Shown here in pieces: positions 6,417 through 10,364 of a stretch of DNA of 10,364 nucleotides (positions within the stretch are counted from its first letter, which is position 1; every line of letters starts with the position of its first letter). This stretch comes from Actinomycetales bacterium. Its GTDB lineage: Bacteria > Actinomycetota > Actinomycetes > Actinomycetales > Cellulomonadaceae. The notes beneath the pieces are model-generated. The model was not told where the DNA came from and did not search any database. It worked only from the letters and a program-made list of their open reading frames with translations. The DNA lies in the NCBI GenBank assembly GCA_012514545.1, contig JAAZAC010000172.1:1-10364 (forward strand). Reading direction: 5' to 3'. The translations under genes were made by a program, and so were the position numbers.

Positions 6417-7193
6417 GTGGCGTACCGCAAGCACCGACCCGATGCCCCGCCCGGCTTCTTCGCGTGCGAGGCCGCCGGCCTGCGCTGGCTCGACGTGCCC
6501 GGGGGCCCGCGCGTCGTGCGCGTCCTGGCCGTGGCGGACGACGCCCTCGACCTCGAGGAGCTGCACCCCGCCGCGCCGACGCCGACCGCGGCCCGCGCCT
6601 TCGGCGCCGCGCTCGCGCGCCTGCACGACGCCGGCGCGCCCGCCTTCGGCGCGCCGCCCGACGGCTGGGCGGGCGACGGCTTCTTCGGCCCCTTGGACGA
6701 CCCGCTCCCCCTGCGGGCGGGCGCCTACGACCGCTGGGGCGCGTTCTACGCCGACCTGCGGGTCGAGCAGGTCCGCGCCGAGCTGGAGGCGCGCGGGCGC
6801 CTGTGCCCCGCCCTCGCCCGCGACCTCGAGTGCCTCTCCGCCGCGCTGCGCGCGGGCGCGTGGGACGACGACGAGCCGCCGGCGCGCCTGCACGGCGACC
6901 TGTGGTCGGGGAACGTGGTGTGGACCGCCGACGGCACGGTCCTCATCGACCCGGCCGCGCACGGCGGGCACCGCCTGACGGACCTGGCGATGCTCGAGCT
7001 GTTCGGGGCGCCGCACCTCTCCGAGATCCGGGCGGGGTACGCCGCCGTGCACCCCCTGCCGGCCCCGGGCGCCTGGGACGATCTGGTGGCGCTCCACCAG
7101 GTGTACCCGCTCGGCATGCACGCGGTGCTCTTCGGCGGCGGGTACGTGGGCGCGTTCGCGCGCCTCGTCGCGCGCCTGGCCGCGGCGGCCTGA
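6417..7193 (+). CDS. fructosamine kinase family protein
   Basis: A 258-aa member of the fructosamine-3-kinase/ribulosamine-kinase family (APH-like kinase fold). It phosphorylates sugar adducts on protein or free amines so that they break down (deglycation). The catalytic loop RLHGDLWSGNVVW (157-169) holds the general base D161 and the Mg-binding N166, and the metal-binding D178 (DFG equivalent) is in LIDPAAHGGHRLTDLAML, which is highly characteristic of the family. Further family segments are FFACEAAGLRWL (14-25) and the GWAGDGFFGP equivalent of 'DNYIG' near residues 83-92. I chose the GTG at 6417 because the recognisable actinobacterial N-terminus (AYRKHRPDAPPGFFACEAAGLRWL) starts there. An ATG at 6327 would add 30 residues of Gly/Arg/Ala-rich sequence. 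Neither start has a strong ribosome binding site. It is the only plus-strand gene here, divergent from ald and convergent with the PASTA lipoprotein. It is shorter than E. coli YniA (286 aa), mainly at the N-lobe. Confidence 0.9.
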   Translation: MAYRKHRPDAPPGFFACEAAGLRWLDVPGGPRVVRVLAVADDALDLEELHPAAPTPTAARAFGAALARLHDAGAPAFGAPPDGWAGDGFFGPLDDPLPLRAGAYDRWGAFYADLRVEQVRAELEARGRLCPALARDLECLSAALRAGAWDDDEPPARLHGDLWSGNVVWTADGTVLIDPAAHGGHRLTDLAMLELFGAPHLSEIRAGYAAVHPLPAPGAWDDLVALHQVYPLGMHAVLFGGGYVGAFARLVARLAAAA

Positions 7194-7200
7194 CGCGCCG

Positions 7201-7245
7201 CCGGGGGCGCGGGGACGGTCGGCCGACCGCCCGCCGCGCCCCCGG
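7201..7245. terminator. nested hairpin, probable bidirectional terminator
   Basis: Perfect 12-base arms (7201-7212 and 7234-7245, sequence CCGGGGGCGCGG and its complement) enclose a second perfect 14-base palindrome (7216-7229, CGGTCGGCCGACCG). It lies exactly between two convergent genes, 7 bases after the fructosamine kinase stop and 8 bases after the lipoprotein stop on the other strand. There is no T-tract on either side, as is common for high-GC actinobacterial terminators. Function is inferred from structure and position. Confidence 0.75.
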
Positions 7246-7253
7246 AGCGGGTG

Positions 7254-7628
7254 TCAGCCGCGCGGCTCGACGGTCAGCGTGACCGTCTGGCCGGGCTCGA
7301 CGGTGCCCTCGGCCGGGTCCTGCGCGACGACGCGGTACGCGGTGGCGTCGTCGACGGTGACGGGCTGGCCCGCGGCGTCGACGATCGTGTACTCGAGGCC
7401 GGCGCGCATGAGGTTGCCCTGCGCCGTCTCGAGGATGAGGAGCGTCACGTCGGGCACCTCGACGGGGCCCGACTCCTCCGGCTCGTCCTGCGCCTCGGGC
7501 GCCTCCTCCGTCGCGGTCTCGGTCGCGGGCTCGGTGGGCTCGTCGGCGTCGGACGTGCAGCCGCTCAGGAGCAGCGCAGCCAGGACTGCCGAGGCGGCCG
7601 CGGCGGAGCGAACGTGGGAAAGCCTCAT
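7254..7628 (-). CDS. small lipoprotein with a single PASTA domain
   Basis: A 124-aa predicted surface lipoprotein. The signal peptide has a short basic start (MRLSHVRS) and a hydrophobic core (AAAASAVLAALL), ending in the lipobox LSGC with C24 as the lipidated residue. Residues ~25-54 are a Glu/Thr/Pro/Ala-rich flexible linker. Residues ~57-122 form one PASTA domain: VEVPDVTLLILETAQGNLMRAG..., ending in QDPAEGTVEPGQTVTLTVE, with the usual 'P.V.G....A...L...G' opening and 'SP..G..V..G..V.V.V' close. In Ser/Thr kinases and penicillin-binding proteins this domain senses or positions on peptidoglycan; here it stands alone on a lipid anchor. The ATG at 7628 is supported by a GGAGGA ribosome binding site. 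The gene converges on the fructosamine kinase with a shared terminator-like hairpin. I infer an envelope-binding role; no partner gene is visible. Confidence 0.88.
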   Translation of the reverse strand: MRLSHVRSAAAASAVLAALLLSGCTSDADEPTEPATETATEEAPEAQDEPEESGPVEVPDVTLLILETAQGNLMRAGLEYTIVDAAGQPVTVDDATAYRVVAQDPAEGTVEPGQTVTLTVEPRG

Positions 7629-7637
7629 CGGATCGTG

Positions 7638-7643
7638 TCCTCC
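7638..7643 (-). promoter_or_regulatory. ribosome binding site of the PASTA lipoprotein
   Basis: Minus-strand GGAGGA, about nine bases before the ATG at 7628. It supports that start, which gives a complete lipoprotein signal peptide. Confidence 0.7.
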
Positions 7644-7662
7644 GTGGGTGCGAGCGGCGGCG

Positions 7663-7677
7663 GGCGGGTCACCCGCC
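7663..7677. repeat. 15-base palindrome upstream of the PASTA lipoprotein
   Basis: GGCGGGT-C-ACCCGCC has perfect 7-base arms around one base and lies about 35 bases before the lipoprotein ATG, just upstream of its ribosome binding site. Its plus-strand half CGGGTCACCCGCCG differs by one base from 5131-5144 upstream of the GGDEF gene. It may be an operator or an mRNA hairpin. Confidence 0.45.
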
Positions 7678-7816
7678 GGTCACGCGTCGGCCGCCCCCGG
7701 GGACGCCGGGGTCCGTGCCCGACGTCGTGGCCACAGCACCGTACGCCTGTTCGGTGACACGGGCCGCCCGATTTTCCCAGGGGCCGAACTCAGGCCGCCG
7801 TGGCTATGCGACCCGA

Positions 7817-7832
7817 CGTGACGAGCGTCACG
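7817..7832. repeat. palindrome overlapping the GH3 stop codon
   Basis: CGTGACGAGCGTCACG is a 16-base palindrome with a two-base centre; the GH3 stop codon (7828-7830) lies inside it. As RNA it could fold as a 6-bp stem with a four-base loop (weak terminator). As DNA it could be an operator-like site. No T-tract follows. Confidence 0.4.
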
Positions 7833-10050
7833 CCCCCTCGGCGGGCAGCGTGACGACGGCGGCGGCCGGGTCGCCCCGGTGGGCCGCCAGCTCGACCACC
7901 ACCTCGCCGTCGGGCACGACGACACGTCGCCGGCCCGCGTCCCACGTCCCCAGCGGCCGCAGCGACCCCGTGACGACGACGTCGACCGCGGCGCCCGCGG
8001 GCACGGCGGCGGCGGCGAAGCCCAGCAGGTGCCGCTCGCCCGACGGCGCGATGCCGTACACCTGCGCGACGTGCCGCCCGTCCCGGTCCCCGGTGTTGGT
8101 CAGCCGCGCGACGACGCGCACCTCCTCGCCGTCCCGGCGGGCCTCGACGAGCTCGGTGGCGATCGTCGTGTACGACAGGCCGAAGCCCAGCGGGTAGGCG
8201 GGCTCGACGCCGAGGCGCTCGAGGTGCCGCGCGCCGAACCACCTGTCGTACACGGCCACCGTCGCGTCCCGGTCGAACGGGGGCAGGTGGTCGGCCGACG
8301 TCGGGACGACGAACGGCAGGCGCCCGCCCGGGTCCACCCGGCCGAGCAGGACGTCGGCGAGCGCGTGCCCGCCCTCCATGCCCGCGTACCACATCATCAC
8401 GAGGCCGGGCACCTCGTGGCGCCACTCCTCCATGAGCACGGCGCCCGCGGTGACCACGGCGACGACCGTGCGCGGCTGGGCGGCCGCGACCGCGCGGACG
8501 AGCGCGACGTCCTCGGCGGGCAGGTGCAGGTCGGCCCGGTCCCCGCCCACCGTCTCCCCGGCGGCCAGCGAGAGGCCCGCGGAGGTGGCGTCGAACAGCT
8601 CGTCGCGGATGGCCCGCTCCTCGTCGTCCACGGGCTCCGGGTAGAGGCCGGCGAGCTCGGGGCGGGTGAGCACGTCCCCGTCGACGAACTCGCCCTCGTC
8701 CTCCGCCGTGTACCCGACGACGACGACGGCGACGTCCGCGGCGGCGGCGCGCGCGGCGGCCGCGGCGGGGTCGGCGTCGGCGACGTGCTCGACGACGGCG
8801 TCCGGCAGGGCCGCGCGCAGGCCGGCGAGCGCCGTGACCACCTCGGGCGGGTGCACGTCGGACGAGCCGTGGTCGCCGGTGTTGGGCAGGTCGGCGAGCC
8901 GCCCGAGGACCGCCACGCGCGTGAGGCGGCCCGCGTCGAGCGGCAGCACCGGCTCCCCCGCGACGGGCTCGTTGCGCAGCAGCACCATCGCGCGCGCCGC
9001 CACCTCGCGCGCGAGCGCCCGGTGCTCGGGGCACGCGAGCACCGACGCGTCGGGCGCGTCGGCGCGCGCGGCGTGGTGCCGCAGCTGGGTGGCGAGCGTC
9101 CGCAGGCCGGCGCGCTCCACGTCCGCCCACGACGCGCGGCCCGCGGCGATGTCGGCCGCGAGGTGGGTGGCGCGCTGCTGGGCGAACGGCGCCTCGACGT
9201 CGAGCCCCGCGCGCAGCGCCGCCGTGCCGTCCCGCATGCCCCACATGAAGTCCGTGATGACGGTGCCCTCGAAGCCCCAGTCCTCCCGCAGCACCTGCGT
9301 GAGCAGGTAGGGGTTCTGGCCGGCCCACTCCCCGTTGACCGAGTTGTAGGCGCTCATCACGGCCGCGGCGCCCGCCTCGATCGCCCGCCGGAAGTGCGGC
9401 AGGAAGAGCTCGTGCAGCGTCGCCTCGTCGACCTGCACGTCGACGGTGAACCGCGCGTTCTCCATGGAGTTGAGCGCGTAGTGCTTGACGCACGGCATCG
9501 CGTGCGGCGCGGTGCCGCGGACGAGGGCGGCGCCCATCTCCCCCAGGAGCACGGGGTCCTCGCCGTAGGTCTCCTGCGCCCGCCCCCAGGCCGGGTGGCG
9601 CGGCAGGTTGATGCACACGCCGCCGAAGAAGTTCCCGCCCTGGGCGTGGATCTCGGCGCCGATCGCCCGGCCCACGCGCTCCTCGAGCGCGACGTCCCAC
9701 GTGGCGCCCCGCGCCATCGACACCGGGAAGGCGGTGCCGTGGCCGGAGACGCAGCCGCGCGGCCCGTCGACGAAGAGCAGGCCGGGGATGCCGAGGCGCG
9801 GCACCGCGCCCATCGGGTAGGGCCGCACGTTGTAGCCCTCGGTGAGCATGGACCGCATGCCCCGCCAGAACGGGATGTCGCCGTCGAGCAGGCCGAGGCG
9901 CTCGCTGTCGTCGAGCGCGGCGTAGAGCGCGCGCGCCTCGGCGACGGGGTCGGCGCCCGCGCGCACGCGGGCGACCGCGGCCTCGAAGGCGCCGGGGTCG
10001 TCGGGCAGGTCGGTCGGTCGGGCGGGCAGCGGCTGAGCGTCGTCGGTCAC
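7828..10050 (-). CDS. glycoside hydrolase family 3 protein (beta-glucosidase-like)
   Basis: A 740-aa retaining exo-beta-glycosidase with the three-part GH3 layout and no signal peptide, so probably cytoplasmic and acting on imported oligosaccharides or glycosides. Residues ~80-320 are the TIM-barrel domain, with substrate-binding D95 (FVDGPRG), K189-H190 (CVKHYALN) and nucleophile D267 (VITDFMWG). Residues ~345-615 are the alpha/beta sandwich, with the acidic cluster E450/E452/E454 (YTAEDEGEF) that should carry the acid/base. A C-terminal fibronectin-III-like domain begins near 633 and holds ARLTNTGDRDGRHVAQVY. Between EGEF and GGDRADLHLP (502-511) lies a ~45-residue segment that shorter GH3 enzymes lack. 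The GTG start at 10050 has no convincing ribosome binding site but has a possible leaderless -10 box. Beta-glucosidase is the default reading; beta-xylosidase, arabinosidase or N-acetylglucosaminidase specificity cannot be excluded. No transporter or regulator gene is adjacent. Confidence 0.93.
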   Translation of the reverse strand: MTDDAQPLPARPTDLPDDPGAFEAAVARVRAGADPVAEARALYAALDDSERLGLLDGDIPFWRGMRSMLTEGYNVRPYPMGAVPRLGIPGLLFVDGPRGCVSGHGTAFPVSMARGATWDVALEERVGRAIGAEIHAQGGNFFGGVCINLPRHPAWGRAQETYGEDPVLLGEMGAALVRGTAPHAMPCVKHYALNSMENARFTVDVQVDEATLHELFLPHFRRAIEAGAAAVMSAYNSVNGEWAGQNPYLLTQVLREDWGFEGTVITDFMWGMRDGTAALRAGLDVEAPFAQQRATHLAADIAAGRASWADVERAGLRTLATQLRHHAARADAPDASVLACPEHRALAREVAARAMVLLRNEPVAGEPVLPLDAGRLTRVAVLGRLADLPNTGDHGSSDVHPPEVVTALAGLRAALPDAVVEHVADADPAAAAARAAAADVAVVVVGYTAEDEGEFVDGDVLTRPELAGLYPEPVDDEERAIRDELFDATSAGLSLAAGETVGGDRADLHLPAEDVALVRAVAAAQPRTVVAVVTAGAVLMEEWRHEVPGLVMMWYAGMEGGHALADVLLGRVDPGGRLPFVVPTSADHLPPFDRDATVAVYDRWFGARHLERLGVEPAYPLGFGLSYTTIATELVEARRDGEEVRVVARLTNTGDRDGRHVAQVYGIAPSGERHLLGFAAAAVPAGAAVDVVVTGSLRPLGTWDAGRRRVVVPDGEVVVELAAHRGDPAAAVVTLPAEGA

Positions 10051-10056
10051 CCCAGG

Positions 10057-10065
10057 GGTGTACCA
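10057..10065 (-). promoter_or_regulatory. candidate extended -10 (TGGTACACC) for the GH3 gene
   Basis: On the minus strand TGG-TACACC resembles an extended -10 (TGN plus TAnnnT, with the last T replaced by C). It ends six bases before the GTG at 10050. No ribosome binding site is visible upstream of that GTG, which fits a leaderless message, but the hexamer is imperfect. Confidence 0.3.
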
Positions 10066-10161
10066 CAGCCCGCCCCCGGGAGGCCCGCACCCGGCCCGAG
10101 GACGCGCGGCGTCGGGCGGACGGCGACCCGCCGGGGCGTCCCGGGCGGCCCGTCGGCCGGC

Positions 10162-10364
10162 TCAGGCGAGGCGCACCCGCTCGTCCAGCCGCGGCACGAC
10201 GGCGATGCAGCCGAGCTCCGCGCGGACCCGCTCGGCGAACGCGCGCGAGCCCTGCTCCTCGCCGTGCACCACGTAGACGACCTCCGGGCGCTCCGGCAGC
10301 GCGCGCAGCCAGTCGAGCAGCTCGCTCGCGTCGGCGTGCACGGAGAACTCCTCGTCGGCCACGA
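10162..10364 (-). CDS. C-terminal end of an MBL-fold, beta-CASP type RNA metallohydrolase (partial)
   Basis: Only the last ~67 codons are inside the window; the gene continues past the right edge. The visible part matches the RNA-metabolising metallo-beta-lactamase C-terminus: FSVHADASELLDWLRALP, then VVYVVHGEEQGSRAFAERVRAELG, then VVPRLDERVRL. In metallo-beta-CASP enzymes (CPSF-73 / Ysh1-like and bacterial homologues) the His of 'FSxHAD' is motif B and the His of 'VHGE' is motif C, both near the zinc site. The full protein would normally be about 450 aa and act as a ribonuclease or an RNA/nucleic-acid hydrolase of unknown target. The GTG at 10362 is only an internal codon, not a start. The gene lies 111 nt upstream of the GH3 gene on the same strand, with small inverted repeats between them. 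Confidence 0.88.
   Translation of the reverse strand, partial: VADEEFSVHADASELLDWLRALPERPEVVYVVHGEEQGSRAFAERVRAELGCIAVVPRLDERVRLA

Larger units (their letters stand above)
7629..7816. other. intergenic region between the GH3 and PASTA lipoprotein genes
   Basis: This gap of about 190 bases has no credible ORF. It holds the lipoprotein ribosome binding site, the 7663-7677 palindrome, a 6-base-arm hairpin (7695-7700 with 7706-7711) and a minus-strand TACGGT (7742-7747) that could be a -10 box with a ~110-nt leader. It also holds the T-rich element CGATTTTCCC (7769-7778), shared with the region upstream of the GGDEF gene. Confidence 0.4.

Noticed and set aside
7757..7778. Plus-strand GC-rich stretch followed by TTTT read as an intrinsic terminator
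   Set aside because: No plus-strand gene ends upstream (the fructosamine kinase already has a terminator at 7201-7245), and the stem CGGGCCGCCCG leaves no proper loop.
7790..10090. Minus-strand 766-codon frame overlapping the GH3 gene
   Set aside because: It is an out-of-frame reading of the GH3 gene, Arg/Gly/Ala-rich with no motifs; the GH3 frame has all family motifs.
1..10364. A hidden multi-gene defence, CRISPR, retron or biosynthetic system
   Set aside because: All coding space is taken by recognisable metabolic, peptidase, signalling or envelope genes; no repeat array, reverse transcriptase, nuclease-toxin pair or transposase was seen.

Overview
The window is very GC-rich (clearly above 70% by eye). 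It has strong codon-position-3 G/C bias, frequent GTG starts and long antisense shadow frames, all typical of a high-GC actinobacterium. The gene content (GH3 beta-glycosidase, actinobacterial-style fructosamine kinase, single-PASTA lipoprotein, Dcp-type M3 peptidase) would fit a Micrococcales lineage such as Cellulomonas and its relatives. That placement is an inference, not a proof. I see no tRNA, rRNA, CRISPR array, insertion sequence or phage gene, and no obvious foreign island.

Layout: eight complete genes and one partial gene, all on the minus strand except the fructosamine kinase. Read in their own direction from the right edge: the C-terminal end of a metallo-beta-lactamase/beta-CASP type RNA hydrolase (10364-10162); a GH3 glycoside hydrolase (10050-7828); a small PASTA-domain lipoprotein (7628-7254); alanine dehydrogenase (6300-5188); a PAS-like plus degenerate GGDEF protein (5016-4201); a GNAT acetyltransferase (4152-3526); a Dcp-type M3 peptidase (3485-1404); and an M20 metallohydrolase (1393-5). 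The plus-strand fructosamine kinase (6417-7193) lies divergent to ald and convergent with the lipoprotein. A long nested hairpin (7201-7245) between the last two looks like a shared terminator. No gene-free stretch exceeds about 200 bases.

How the genes may work together: GNAT, M3 and M20 are tightly spaced (40 nt, then 0-10 nt) and look like one transcription unit. The GGDEF gene sits only 48 nt upstream. The M3 dipeptidyl carboxypeptidase would release dipeptides from oligopeptides, and the M20 enzyme could hydrolyse small peptides or N-acylated amino acids. With alanine dehydrogenase nearby, this suggests intracellular peptide and amino-acid turnover. The GH3 enzyme (sugar release) and fructosamine kinase (repair of glycated amines) are ordinary housekeeping or carbon genes with no evident link to the peptidases.

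I did not find a convincing undescribed multi-gene system. The most interesting items are three. First, the GGDEF protein has lost all the cyclase residues I could align but keeps the RxxD inhibitory-site motif at the exact canonical spacing, so it may be a c-di-GMP receptor. Second, the two intergenic regions upstream of the GGDEF gene and the PASTA lipoprotein share sequence elements, including the only two TTTT runs I can see in the window. Third, the GH3 enzyme carries a roughly 45-residue segment inserted next to its acid/base region.
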